Source of the DNA: an uncultured Clostridia bacterium
GTDB lineage: Bacteria; Bacillota; Clostridia; Oscillospirales; Ruminococcaceae
Reading direction: 5' to 3'
Assembly (NCBI GenBank): GCA_947629785.1
Contig: CANRFB010000025.1
Location: 1-33,047, forward strand
DNA length: 33,047 bases
Part shown: piece by piece, positions 1 through 8,661 of the stretch
Numbering within the stretch: the first letter of the stretch is position 1
Layout: each line of letters opens with the position of its first letter
Translations under genes and position numbers: made by a program
Notes under the pieces: generated by a model
Told to the model about the DNA's origin: nothing
Databases searched by the model: none
What the model saw: only the letters and a program-made list of their open reading frames with translations

Positions 1-94
1 GCTGTCCAGTTTTTTGTACAATTTGTAATAAAATCGCGATCTTTATTGTGCTTTATTTTGAAAATTGATTTCCGTGCCAATATTGTAAACCATC

Positions 95-123
95 TTGACT
101 TTTTTATGAATTTATGGTAAAAT
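95..123 (+). promoter_or_regulatory. Promoter of the dGTPase gene
   Basis: TTGACT (95-100) and TAAAAT (118-123) are separated by exactly 17 bp, which fits the sigma-A consensus. The gene start is about 60 nt downstream, so the 5' leader is short. The rest of 1-144 shows no gene. Confidence 0.75.
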
Positions 124-186
124 GTAGATAACAATAAAAATGTTATGCCGAAAACAATATATAAAAAAATGTATCAGGAGGACGTT

Positions 187-2070
187 ATGAACAAGAAAAT
201 AATTTTCATTAAACTAAAAACTACTTGCGACAGGATACAACATTTTAAAGAATCGTATGAATCTTTTAAGAACGGTGAGGAAATAAAAAGATATTATAAC
301 TTTCCGAAGAATCAGGATACTTCTTACATTAATGAGCTGAGTGGCGGTGAGGAATATTATTTTTTTGCATCTGTTTATGACGACAAAAGCGGTGAAATCA
401 GATTTATCGAATCATTTTTAGGCATCGGGATATATTCCAAAGAAAACAGAAGTATAAGGATAAATGTAAAATATTATTGCAAAGATAATACAATGCTCCG
501 GAGCCTCAGAAAATTATCGGCTTTGAATTTAAATAAGGATTTTGCTGAAAATGAATATGTTGCAATTGAAGAATCGAAATATTTGTTTGAACAGATAGAT
601 TTCATTCTCGGAGAAGTGTACAGACCCGAACAGTACAATCGGAAATACGAAAAAATTGATTCCGAATCAAATCTTCACCCATTAGCGCAAAGAAATGAAT
701 ATTGCCGCAGACAGTATAACCTCAAAGAACCTCAGAAAAATCGGGGAGAATTTCAGCGGGATTATGAGCGTATAATACATTCAAAAGCATTCAGACGAAT
801 GGTGGATAAAGCGCAGGTTTTCAGCGCATCGCGTGGAGATTATTACCGTACCAGAATGACACATTCTCAGGTGGTTGCCCAGATCGCAAGAGGAATTGCA
901 TCTGAACTGAATTTAAATATTGTTTTAACGGAAGCAATAGCATTAGGACATGACATAGGACACACACCTTTCGGGCATCAGGGTGAAAGAACACTAAATG
1001 ATATTTTAAATGATAAAATTAAAATAATCAAAAACTGTGAGCTTTTTAAAAAGAATGAGCAGTCTGACGAGCGTTTTGGAGGATTTAAGCATAACTATCA
1101 ATCAGTAAGAGTTGCATCTCAGCTTGAAGAACAGTATTTTGAAATTGAGGGAATGGATCTTAGTTATCAGACTTTAGAAGGTATGCTCAAGCATACAAAA
1201 TTAAAAAAAGATCAATTTAAACTTGACGAATTCATATCAGCCGATAATGCCGCCGATGAACTGCATTTTGAAAATGATTTCTGCTCTGCATTGGAAGGAC
1301 AGATCGTAGCGATCGCTGACGAGATCGCTCAAAGAGGACATGATCTTGACGATGCTCTTTCCTCCGGAATAATGTCATATGACGATTTCATGGATTATAT
1401 GACAATTAAAAAAGTAAAAAATCTTACTTATATGATAAGTGAAGTTGTTAATAAGAAAAAAGAATTTTCGGAAAAGCACAGGGAATTTTCAGATGAAAAC
1501 GAATTGACAAACAGCAGACTTGTATCAACAATAATCAAGTATCTTATAAATGATGTTATTTTTACATCGAAAGAAAATATAGAAAATTACGACGTTTATA
1601 AATTTGAAAATAACGGTCATACAGTTGATGAACCGCTTATAGCGTTTTCCGATGAAGCCCTGATGATAAGTCAGTTCCTTGAAACAATAATCACAAATAA
1701 AGTTATCAATAGTCCGGAAATTGCATTGTTTGACAACAATGGAGGGACAATAGTGAGCGGATTATTCAAAGCTTATTACAATGATCCGAGACTTTTGCAT
1801 AAGGGCACTCAAAGGAGGATATATTCGGATATCCGCCGTTTTACACAAAATGTTGTAAGTTTTGAACTGGGAAATCATGAAGCAGTAAAAAAAGAAATAT
1901 ATAACATGACAAAAGCTGATCTATCCGATAAAACTGAATATTCTTCAGATTTTATCAAGGAATATATGGTGAAACGAAAGATACTTGTTCGTAATATCTG
2001 TGATTTTATTTCCGGAATGACCGATACATATGCAATTAATGAATACAAGAAAATTGAGAAACAATTATAA
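187..2070 (+). CDS. dgt: HD-domain dGTP triphosphohydrolase (dGTPase-like) with N-terminal extension
   Basis: A 627-residue protein of the dGTPase family, which hydrolyses dGTP (or other dNTPs) to nucleoside and triphosphate in the cytoplasm. The start at 187 is chosen over an in-frame ATG at 145 because AGGAGG sits at 177-182. The HD core begins near residue 190: FRRMVDKAQVF, RTRMTHS (H226), GHDIGHTPFGHQGE (H255, D256, H259, H264), and a later metal-type Asp in AIADEIAQRG (D378). The first ~165 residues match no domain I recognise, and they make the protein longer than the ~450-500 residues I would expect for Firmicute relatives. The gene is monocistronic: own promoter, then a strong terminator at 2107. 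A housekeeping role in dNTP balance and a phage-defence role by dNTP depletion are both possible; nothing here decides. Confidence 0.88.
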   Translation: MNKKIIFIKLKTTCDRIQHFKESYESFKNGEEIKRYYNFPKNQDTSYINELSGGEEYYFFASVYDDKSGEIRFIESFLGIGIYSKENRSIRINVKYYCKDNTMLRSLRKLSALNLNKDFAENEYVAIEESKYLFEQIDFILGEVYRPEQYNRKYEKIDSESNLHPLAQRNEYCRRQYNLKEPQKNRGEFQRDYERIIHSKAFRRMVDKAQVFSASRGDYYRTRMTHSQVVAQIARGIASELNLNIVLTEAIALGHDIGHTPFGHQGERTLNDILNDKIKIIKNCELFKKNEQSDERFGGFKHNYQSVRVASQLEEQYFEIEGMDLSYQTLEGMLKHTKLKKDQFKLDEFISADNAADELHFENDFCSALEGQIVAIADEIAQRGHDLDDALSSGIMSYDDFMDYMTIKKVKNLTYMISEVVNKKKEFSEKHREFSDENELTNSRLVSTIIKYLINDVIFTSKENIENYDVYKFENNGHTVDEPLIAFSDEALMISQFLETIITNKVINSPEIALFDNNGGTIVSGLFKAYYNDPRLLHKGTQRRIYSDIRRFTQNVVSFELGNHEAVKKEIYNMTKADLSDKTEYSSDFIKEYMVKRKILVRNICDFISGMTDTYAINEYKKIEKQL

Positions 2071-2106
2071 ATTTTAATGCTTTATATATTATAAATTATT
2101 TTTGTA

Positions 2107-2137
2107 AGCCTGATGAAGCGTTCATCAGGCTGCTTTT
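2107..2137 (+). terminator. Rho-independent terminator after the dGTPase
   Basis: A perfect 11-bp stem (2107-2117 with 2121-2131) with a 3-nt GCG loop, followed by GCTTTT. It separates the dGTPase from the ABC transporter operon. Confidence 0.85.
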
Positions 2138-2220
2138 ATAAATTGAAATCAACAGTTCTGCAAGTTCTGCAATATGCAAAAGATTTAATTTTCGGTAAAT
2201 TACCATTTAATAGCAGAATT

Positions 2221-2290
2221 GGTTACAAAACGGTTACAAAGGTTACAGAATTATTACAGTTTCGCCCGAAAAGGTTACAATTCGGTTACA
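2221..2290 (+). promoter_or_regulatory. Array of five GGTTACA direct repeats: probable response-regulator binding region
   Basis: GGTTACA occurs at 2221, 2232, 2241, 2273 and 2284, with a degenerate copy (TATTACA) at 2252. Spacings are 11, 9, 11, 21 and 11 bp, so all copies lie on about the same helix face. Phased direct repeats ending just upstream of a -35 box are the usual layout for OmpR/PhoB-family activators, which often control Bce/Mac-type ABC exporters. No two-component genes are in this window, so the regulator is not identified. Confidence 0.65.
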
Positions 2291-2294
2291 TTTA

Positions 2295-2323
2295 TTGAAT
2301 TACGTTTTTTAATATGATATACT
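2295..2323 (+). promoter_or_regulatory. Promoter of the ABC exporter operon
   Basis: TTGAAT (2295-2300), a 17-bp spacer and TATACT (2318-2323). The last GGTTACA repeat ends 4 bp upstream of the -35 box, and the -10 box lies inside the inverted repeat at 2307-2341. Confidence 0.7.
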
Positions 2324-2341
2324 TGGTTTATCATATTAAAA
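2307..2341 (+). repeat. Inverted repeat overlapping the -10 box (possible operator)
   Basis: A 13-bp perfect inverted repeat, TTTTAATATGATA (2307-2319) and TATCATATTAAAA (2329-2341), with a 9-nt centre. The left arm enters the -10 hexamer and the right arm ends at the AGGAAG ribosome-binding site. It could be a repressor site or a leader hairpin that hides the RBS; the sequence alone cannot separate these. Confidence 0.6.
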
Positions 2342-2353
2342 GGAAGTGTTCGG

Positions 2354-3505
2354 ATGAATCTGATATTTAAAAATATAATGAAGCTTTTTAAATATGAAAA
2401 GCTGGTGTTTTTTGTAATGCTGATATGCGTTTTCTTTTCGGCATTGATATTAAATTTTTCATACGGCTTGTATCAGAATTATCGTGTTCAGAAAAGCGAA
2501 TCTGAAATTTCACTTAACGAAATTCACCCTGAAATTTCGGAAAATGCTACGCTTTCACGCGGACTTCTTGAAAATTATCTCAGCGTGATAAGTGATGAAA
2601 CCCTTAATAAAATGAATATCATATACTGCGCTGCCGAGTTCGATGGATTTGATCCTAAAAATTATGCTTATTCCATGATGAGATTCTGCATTAAAGACGG
2701 AGAGTATTGTTCATCAAAATATGTGGCAGACATTTGGGATAAGCAGGGCTTGATGGTATCGGGAAGATTTTTTAACGACGAAGAAGAAAAGAACGGCAAA
2801 GATGTTGCAATTGTAGGTAATTACGGAAGCGGTTGGAATGAGCAAACGTTAAGCATAAAAAGCGGTGAAAACAGCATAGAGCTTTTCGGACGCAGCTTTC
2901 AAGTGATTGGTGAACAGAGAAGCGTCGGAACACCGATCGTTCCGTTTTTGGCAGTTCCGGCAGATACAAAGATCGTTCAATTAGCATTTTCATTTGAATC
3001 AAATATAACAAAAAGTGATTATGATGAACTTAAAATTGCAGCCGAAAGCAGCATACCGGGCATACTTACATTTAAAGATATTGAATTTCCCGATACGGAA
3101 GCAATTTATTTATATAACAACATTATGTTGATCTCAGTGTTTATTGCAGTATTGTCGGTAATGAATTTTGCAATGCTTTATCATTTTATTCTCCAAGAAC
3201 GAAGCAGAGATATTGCGATCTTCAGAATTTGCGGCTGCAAAATTTCAAAAGCTGTTATGATCTATCTGGGCGAATGTTTTGTTTTAAGCGTACCGATTTA
3301 TATTATCGGAATGATCTTGTATTCATATATTATGCACAGTGTTTTAGCAGGCTTATTCCCGTATATGGAAGCTGCATACAGCAAAATAATTTATGCGGTC
3401 ATTTTCTTGATATATTTTATCATAATGGCAATAATTTTAAGTATATTAATATACAGCTGCGTCAGAAAAAGTATTATTGATGAATGGAAAGAGGGCGGCA
3501 GATAA
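2354..3505 (+). CDS. ABC transporter permease, FtsX/MacB type (first subunit)
   Basis: A 383-residue membrane protein. One hydrophobic helix at residues ~17-40 is followed by a ~215-residue extracytoplasmic region, then three C-terminal helices near 258-283, 308-333 and 348-373. This is the FtsX/MacB four-helix topology, in which the permease transmits ATPase motion to an external domain rather than forming a classic channel. It is the first gene of a three-gene operon whose promoter carries the GGTTACA array. Its stop codon overlaps the start of the next permease (TAATG), so the two are probably translationally coupled and form a heterodimer. The substrate is unknown; such systems export peptides or lipoproteins, or give resistance to antimicrobial peptides. 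Confidence 0.85.
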   Translation: MNLIFKNIMKLFKYEKLVFFVMLICVFFSALILNFSYGLYQNYRVQKSESEISLNEIHPEISENATLSRGLLENYLSVISDETLNKMNIIYCAAEFDGFDPKNYAYSMMRFCIKDGEYCSSKYVADIWDKQGLMVSGRFFNDEEEKNGKDVAIVGNYGSGWNEQTLSIKSGENSIELFGRSFQVIGEQRSVGTPIVPFLAVPADTKIVQLAFSFESNITKSDYDELKIAAESSIPGILTFKDIEFPDTEAIYLYNNIMLISVFIAVLSVMNFAMLYHFILQERSRDIAIFRICGCKISKAVMIYLGECFVLSVPIYIIGMILYSYIMHSVLAGLFPYMEAAYSKIIYAVIFLIYFIIMAIILSILIYSCVRKSIIDEWKEGGR

Positions 3506-4740
3506 TGGGTGCTTTTATAAGAACAGCCGTAAATACGATCAAAAAGAATATTACAATGAATATAATTACCACTTTGCAGATTTCCGCAGTATTTGTCATA
3601 ACGGTAATTATGGTTTCTGCTGTGTGCGTCAGATACCGATGTTATACTCCGTTCAGGGATTATTTTGAGGGCAACGGTTTGTTTTGTATATTTTCGGTCG
3701 AGGCTTATACAGGCGATCTGGATAAGGTATATGATGTTATTGAAGATACAAATGAACTTATGTCATACCTGCATGGGGCTGAAAAAATTGCTGCTTGTCA
3801 CCATTTAAGCGCATATGCGGAAGTAAACGATCAGATCTGCGACATTCAAGGTCTTAGCTATGATGATGAAATTATAGACCGGTATGAACCCGAATTGGAA
3901 TACGGCAGGTGGATAAGCACAGATAAAGAAGCAGATATGATCGAAGCGGTCGTTTCCGAAAATGATTACGGCTGGAATGTCGGAGATATTATTCAGATCG
4001 TAATGCTCAATACAGAAACATCTGTAAAAAGAGATGTAAAGATCGTCGGGATCTTAAAGGAAAATACAAAAATACCCGGATTGTTTTCAGCGCGTATCGG
4101 AACGGATACATATAATTTATTTTATTATCCTTACAGCTATGAATATGAGGGAAAGCCTTTACTTCTTTTTTCATATTCGCAGCTTGCCGGCTTGGAAAAC
4201 GCTCCTTTGCAGGGAATATATTCAAGTACTTTGATCCGTTATGATGATTCCGTAAGCGCGGAAGAGATAAAACAGGATCAGCGGCTCATGTCAACAATGG
4301 GATGTGTATTTTCAACCGATCTGAAAGAACTTGATAAAAACAGCAAAGACTATCTTCACAGGCATATATATGATCTCTTGCCGATCATAATTGTATTGCT
4401 TATTTTAGTTGTTGTCAGCAGTATAAGCAGTTCGGCTCTTTCTACAAGAAAAAGATTAAGAGATTACGCAATATATTATGTAACAGGACTGCAATGGCGG
4501 CAATGTATTCTTATTAATTTATTGCAGTCGGTGATAATTATTATATCCGCGTTTATTTTATCGATCGTTTGCGTGGCAGTTCTCAGATATACAAATTTAA
4601 GCGATATGTTTTATATTTCGTGGAATAAATATATTTTATTTTCATTTGCTGGAATAACAGTTTTTTATATTATAATATCCATGATAATGCCATTAATAAT
4701 GATATTTAATGTTACACCAAAACAAATTCTTACAAAGTGA
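3505..4740 (+). CDS. ABC transporter permease, FtsX/MacB type (second subunit)
   Basis: A 411-residue protein from the ATG at 3505, which overlaps the stop of the preceding gene. An in-frame ATG at 3484 lies inside the upstream gene and is less likely. One N-terminal helix (~22-42), an external domain of ~240 residues, and three C-terminal helices (~293-315, 341-366 and 379-405) repeat the FtsX-like topology of its partner. The short cytoplasmic segment RKRLRDYAIYYVTG between helices 2 and 3 is typical of FtsX permeases. It probably pairs with the first permease and the ATPase encoded 12 bp downstream. Confidence 0.85.
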   Translation: MGAFIRTAVNTIKKNITMNIITTLQISAVFVITVIMVSAVCVRYRCYTPFRDYFEGNGLFCIFSVEAYTGDLDKVYDVIEDTNELMSYLHGAEKIAACHHLSAYAEVNDQICDIQGLSYDDEIIDRYEPELEYGRWISTDKEADMIEAVVSENDYGWNVGDIIQIVMLNTETSVKRDVKIVGILKENTKIPGLFSARIGTDTYNLFYYPYSYEYEGKPLLLFSYSQLAGLENAPLQGIYSSTLIRYDDSVSAEEIKQDQRLMSTMGCVFSTDLKELDKNSKDYLHRHIYDLLPIIIVLLILVVVSSISSSALSTRKRLRDYAIYYVTGLQWRQCILINLLQSVIIIISAFILSIVCVAVLRYTNLSDMFYISWNKYILFSFAGITVFYIIISMIMPLIMIFNVTPKQILTK

Positions 4741-4752
4741 GGAGAGTAAATA

Positions 4753-5415
4753 ATGATACAAGTAAAAAATATTTCTAAAATATATAATAAAGGAAAATCC
4801 AACGCTTTTCAGGCATTGGATAATATCAGCTTTTCCGTAGAAAAAGGCGAATTAGTCTCAATAGTCGGAACGTCCGGAGCAGGAAAATCTACGCTTCTTC
4901 ATATTCTCGCCTGCATTGATAATTATGACGCGGGAGAATATTATATAGATGGTGTTCTCATAAAAAATATAAGCGAAAAAAGGCTTGCGGAAATACGCAA
5001 TATGAAAATTGGTCTGGTCATGCAGGATTTTGCCTTAGTCGATGATTTTACCGCAATTCAGAATGTAATGCTTCCGTTGGATTTTTCAAAAGAAAAACGC
5101 TCTGACAAAAAGGAAAAAGCTATGGCAGCTTTGAGATCTGTCGGCATGGATAAGTTTGCAAATAATCTTTCAAACAAACTTTCGGGAGGTCAGAAACAGC
5201 GTACTGCAATTGCAAGGGCAATTGTAAACGATCCCGATGTTATTTTAGCCGATGAACCGACAGGCGCCCTTGACAGCAAGACCGCGTCTGAAATAATGGA
5301 TTTGTTTAAAATACTTCATAACGACGGCAAAACAATTATAATCGTTACACACGATAAGGAAATTGCTGCACAATGTGAGCGGATAATTGAAATTTCCGAT
5401 GGAAAGATAGTGTAA
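4753..5415 (+). CDS. ABC transporter ATP-binding protein, MacB/LolD/Bce type
   Basis: A 220-residue ATPase, the usual length for a stand-alone nucleotide-binding subunit of FtsX-type exporters. Motifs in order: Walker A GTSGAGKST (residues ~38-46), Q-loop VMQDFALVDDF (~91-101), ABC signature LSGGQKQR (~142-149), Walker B VILADEPTGAL (~160-170) and the switch His in IVTHDKE. A GGAGAG ribosome-binding site lies at 4740-4745. Last gene of the operon, followed by a terminator shared with convergent rsmI. It supplies ATP hydrolysis to the two upstream permeases. No binding protein, immunity gene or prepeptide is visible, so the substrate stays open. Confidence 0.92.
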   Translation: MIQVKNISKIYNKGKSNAFQALDNISFSVEKGELVSIVGTSGAGKSTLLHILACIDNYDAGEYYIDGVLIKNISEKRLAEIRNMKIGLVMQDFALVDDFTAIQNVMLPLDFSKEKRSDKKEKAMAALRSVGMDKFANNLSNKLSGGQKQRTAIARAIVNDPDVILADEPTGALDSKTASEIMDLFKILHNDGKTIIIVTHDKEIAAQCERIIEISDGKIV

Positions 5416-5437
5416 TTCCGCTGCCGCTGTAAATCAA

Positions 5438-5463
5438 AAAGCCGGGCATTTTTGTCCGGCTTT
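5438..5463. terminator. Bidirectional terminator between the ABC operon and rsmI
   Basis: AAAGCCGGGCA at 5438-5448 pairs with TGTCCGGCTTT at 5453-5463 around a TTTT loop (one G-U pair). A-rich and T-rich flanks serve both converging transcripts. Confidence 0.85.
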
Positions 5464-5468
5464 AAAAA

Positions 5469-6302
5469 TTAAGATTTTCCGTTTATTATTGAATATATGT
5501 CACTTTTCCTGAATCCCGTTGACTTGGCGGCTTCTTTGCAGGCGTCGGCGGGTTTCATTCCCTCGGAAATAAGCCGCCTTGCCTGTTCTGCGGCATCTTC
5601 TATGGAAAGTTCCTCCGCGGGCTTTTCCGAACCCGCTCCCTCCACCACAAGAACAAACTCGCCCTTTGGGTTCTTGTCGGAATAATATTCAAGCGCGCCG
5701 GAAATGGTTGTTCTGATAACTTCTTCGTGTATTTTGGTAAGTTCGCGGCAGATGGAAATTTTCCTGTCGCCGAAATATTCAAGCATATCCGAAAGTGTTG
5801 CCGTCAGCTTGTGGGGGGCTTCGTAAAATATCAGCGTGTGAGTGTCCTTGGCGGCTTCCGCAAGGTGGGAATAACGCTGCTTTTTGGTAACGGAAAGGAA
5901 CCCTTCAAACGCGAACCGCGAGGGGGAAATTCCGCTTATTGCCATAGCAGAAGCCATGGCTGTAGGTCCGGGAACTACTTCAATGGGAATATCGTTTTCT
6001 ATGCAGCGGCGGACAAGGTCCTCTCCCGGGTCGGAAATGCAGGGCATCCCCGCGTCCGAAACGACTGCGCAGCTTTCTCCCGAAAGCATACGCTCAACTA
6101 TTTCCTCCGAGACTTGTTTTACCGAATGTTCGTGATAGCTGACGAGGTGCTTTTTTATGTCAAAATGATTTAGCAGCTTTACGGTGACGCGGGTGTCCTC
6201 CGCGCAGATAAAATCCACGCTTTTAAGCGTTTCAACGGCGCGGTAGGTAATATCCCCCAGATTCCCTATGGGAGTTCCCACTACAAAAAGTTTTCCGCTC
6301 AT
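5469..6302 (-). CDS. rsmI: 16S rRNA (cytidine-1402-2'-O)-methyltransferase
   Basis: A 277-residue SAM-dependent methyltransferase that 2'-O-methylates C1402 in the decoding centre of 16S rRNA. The reading frame is open further upstream, but the start at 6302 is chosen because it gives the family N-terminus MSGKLFVVGTPIGNLGDIT and makes an ATGA overlap with the stop of the upstream methyltransferase. Further hallmarks are AEDTRVT, SDAGMPCISDPG and CRELTKIHEE. It lies last in a minus-strand set with the tRNA-type methyltransferase and shares a terminator with the ABC operon. Confidence 0.95.
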   Translation of the reverse strand: MSGKLFVVGTPIGNLGDITYRAVETLKSVDFICAEDTRVTVKLLNHFDIKKHLVSYHEHSVKQVSEEIVERMLSGESCAVVSDAGMPCISDPGEDLVRRCIENDIPIEVVPGPTAMASAMAISGISPSRFAFEGFLSVTKKQRYSHLAEAAKDTHTLIFYEAPHKLTATLSDMLEYFGDRKISICRELTKIHEEVIRTTISGALEYYSDKNPKGEFVLVVEGAGSEKPAEELSIEDAAEQARRLISEGMKPADACKEAAKSTGFRKSDIYSIINGKS

Positions 6303-7045
6303 ATGAGTTTTCCTCCTTCGGGAAAGTTGGTCTTTCCGCCGCCGTATATCTGTAAAAGTTCCTCGGAAAACCCGTTCCCGCCGTTGATGTAAAGCTGTGG
6401 CAGGACTTTCATGAACGGTTTTCCGCCTTTGCTGCCGCTTATAAGGAAAAGCCAAGGCGCGGATTCGGGATCTTTGCATACAAAACGCAGTGTTTTTGGT
6501 TCAATGCCGTTGTTTTTCATAGCCGAAACAACGTCCGCAAGGCGTTCCGGGCGGTTGCAAAGACAGAGTTTTCCGCCGAATTTAAGGAGTTTTGAAGCCG
6601 TCCTGCAAATATCGTCAATATTGCAGAGAATTTCGTGCCTTGCGATGCGCTGGGCTTCGGTAAGGCTTTCAATGCCTGCGTTTGTGGCTTTGTACGGAGG
6701 ATTGCAGGTTATAACGTCAAGTGTTCCTGCGGGAATATCGCCGTCAAGGGCTTTCAGGTCTTTGCATATGGGGAAAATATTGTCAAATCCGTTCTTTTCA
6801 ATGGTGATTTTAAGCTGTTCTATAGCCTGCTGTTGGATATCCACGGCGTAGATAATTTTCGGGGAAAAGGTCATCTGCATAAGAACGGCGATTATCCCGC
6901 AGCCCGTGCCAATGTCGCATACCTTGTCCTTGTGTCTGGGAGCGGCATAGTCCGCTAACAGAAACGCGTCCGTGCCGAATTTGTGTTCATCGGAAACGCA
7001 TATTTCCACTTCGTTCCGAAGCGCTTCAAAAGTAAATTCCGACAT
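6299..7045 (-). CDS. tRNA1(Val) (adenine-37-N6)-methyltransferase family protein (YfiC/TrmN6-like)
   Basis: A 248-residue class I SAM methyltransferase. CDIGTGCGIIAVL (residues ~39-51) is the SAM-binding motif I. CNPPYKA (~113-119) is the NPPY motif typical of enzymes that methylate the exocyclic amine of adenine. The length and the N-terminal FGTDAFLLADYA match the YfiC/TrmN6 group, which modifies A37 of tRNA1(Val). Next to rsmI, this arrangement is common in Firmicutes. The gene overlaps rsmI by 4 bp and starts 1 bp after the potassium channel stop, so one transcript is likely. Confidence 0.88.
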   Translation of the reverse strand: MSEFTFEALRNEVEICVSDEHKFGTDAFLLADYAAPRHKDKVCDIGTGCGIIAVLMQMTFSPKIIYAVDIQQQAIEQLKITIEKNGFDNIFPICKDLKALDGDIPAGTLDVITCNPPYKATNAGIESLTEAQRIARHEILCNIDDICRTASKLLKFGGKLCLCNRPERLADVVSAMKNNGIEPKTLRFVCKDPESAPWLFLISGSKGGKPFMKVLPQLYINGGNGFSEELLQIYGGGKTNFPEGGKLI

Positions 7046-7046
7046 A

Positions 7047-8414
7047 TCAGCCCACCATCATCTTGCCTTCGGGGTAAACTTCGTTTTTCATTCCCGCGCG
7101 GTTTACGGATATTGAGATCGCGAATGAAACAGGTCCTACGCGCCCGATAAACATTGTCAGGCATAGGAGTATTCTTGAAATTGCGTTGCAGAGCGATGAA
7201 ACGCCCACGCTCAGTCCCGATGTGGAAAACGCGGAGACCGCTTCGTAAGCGGCGTCTATGCCTTGTATGTTGTCGTCAGTGTTGGCATAGAACAGCACAC
7301 AAGCGGTGAACGAAACCACAAGCGCCGCAAGAACAATAATTGTAAGAGATTTGTAAACGGATTCCTTGTCTATTTTGCGCCCCATGATTATGGTATCACC
7401 CTTGTTCTGGATAACGCTGAGAACGGTCATAATGATTATCGCGAATGTGGTAATTTTTATACCGCCGCCCGTTGAACCCGGCGCAACGCCTATGAACATA
7501 AGCAGTATGGAGAACAGCTTTGAAATTGAATTCATTGATTCAAGGTCAAATGTATTGAATCCCGCCGTTCGCAGGCTTACCGAGTAGAAAAAGCTTTCGG
7601 TTACCTTCGAGCCGAAACTTGCGTTTCCTATGGTCTTGGGATTGTTCCATTCCGTGATTATAGTAAGCAGCGTTCCCGTGACAATAAGGATAAGCGTAAA
7701 TATCAGCACTATCTTCGATTGAAGCGACAGGCGCTTGTTCTTGCGGTACATGATAATGTCCGTCCATACAAAAAATCCCAGTCCGCCTGCGATTATAAGC
7801 AGTGAAACGATTATCATTACAGCAGGGTTGTCCGCAAATGGTGAAAGACTGCAAAACGGCGTTTCCACCGCGCCGATGATGTCAAATCCTGCGTTGCAGA
7901 ACGCGGATATGGCTATGAAAACCGATATGTAAATGCCTTTCACACCATATTCCGGAACAAAGTAGGTCATAAGCAGAACAGCGCCTATGGATTCGCAGAT
8001 CGCCGAAATTTTTATAACGTATCTTACAAGCAGCTTTACGTCCGAAAATCCGGAAGTGTTCATTGACTCGGAAGCTACCTGAATGGAGCGAAGCTCTAAT
8101 TTTTTCCTGATAAGAAAGTTAAAGAACGACACAAGCGTAACAAACCCCAGACCGCCTATCTGTATCATAAGAAGAATGACTATCTGTCCGAAGATGCTCC
8201 AGTAAGTTCCTGTATCGACTACCACAAGCCCCGTTACGCAAGTCGCGGAGGTTGCGGTAAATATTGCCGAGACAGGGTCTGTAAACTGCCCTGCCGCCGA
8301 TGATATGGGGAACATAAGCAGTATGGAACCTATGGCAATTACTATCACAAAGCTGAGTACTATCATAGCCGCGGGCTTTGGGGAAGATTTTGCTTTTGTT
8401 TTTGTTGCAGGCAT
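7047..8414 (-). CDS. ktrB: TrkH/KtrB-type potassium uptake channel subunit
   Basis: A 455-residue membrane protein with the four M1-P-M2 repeats of the TrkH/KtrB superfamily. The four pore loops are readable: SATCVTGL, SAFCNAGFD, SLRTAGFNTFD and SAFSTSGLS, each with the selectivity-filter glycine. It imports K+ (often with Na+) across the cytoplasmic membrane and normally needs a regulatory RCK partner (KtrA/TrkA), which is not in this window. The start at 8414 has an upstream AGAGGTAA ribosome-binding site. It is the first gene of the minus-strand ktrB-methyltransferase-rsmI unit. Confidence 0.92.
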   Translation of the reverse strand: MPATKTKAKSSPKPAAMIVLSFVIVIAIGSILLMFPISSAAGQFTDPVSAIFTATSATCVTGLVVVDTGTYWSIFGQIVILLMIQIGGLGFVTLVSFFNFLIRKKLELRSIQVASESMNTSGFSDVKLLVRYVIKISAICESIGAVLLMTYFVPEYGVKGIYISVFIAISAFCNAGFDIIGAVETPFCSLSPFADNPAVMIIVSLLIIAGGLGFFVWTDIIMYRKNKRLSLQSKIVLIFTLILIVTGTLLTIITEWNNPKTIGNASFGSKVTESFFYSVSLRTAGFNTFDLESMNSISKLFSILLMFIGVAPGSTGGGIKITTFAIIIMTVLSVIQNKGDTIIMGRKIDKESVYKSLTIIVLAALVVSFTACVLFYANTDDNIQGIDAAYEAVSAFSTSGLSVGVSSLCNAISRILLCLTMFIGRVGPVSFAISISVNRAGMKNEVYPEGKMMVG

Positions 8415-8464
8415 TCTGATTACCTCTGTTCGATAAAATATTCTGTCATTAACAGAACTAATTC

Positions 8465-8493
8465 ATTATAGCATATCCTTTCCGATTTTTCAA
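8465..8493 (-). promoter_or_regulatory. Promoter of ktrB
   Basis: On the minus strand TTGAAA (8488-8493), a 17-bp spacer and TATAAT (8465-8470). A small inverted repeat, TTCTGT at 8441-8446 with ACAGAA at 8452-8457, lies in the leader and could be an operator. Confidence 0.75.
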
Positions 8494-8593
8494 GTATAAT
8501 ATTTTTATGTTTAATTTCTTACTACAATTTTCCAAATTGTCGATAATTATATTCAAATATATAAATGATTTTCAAAAAATTGTACATAACATC

Positions 8594-8622
8594 TTGAAAA
8601 ATCAAAAACGGTGTGTTATAAT
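8594..8622 (+). promoter_or_regulatory. Promoter of the binding-protein / diguanylate cyclase operon
   Basis: TTGAAA (8594-8599), a 17-bp spacer and TATAAT (8617-8622), divergent from the ktrB promoter. The ATG is 40 nt downstream. Confidence 0.75.
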
Positions 8623-8661
8623 TATATGTGTATCTGTGTATCATTGGGAGGGCATAAATTG

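Noticed and set aside
2113..2298. 61-codon open frame after the dGTPase
   Set aside because: It begins inside the terminator stem and runs through the GGTTACA repeats; there is no ribosome-binding site and the peptide looks random.
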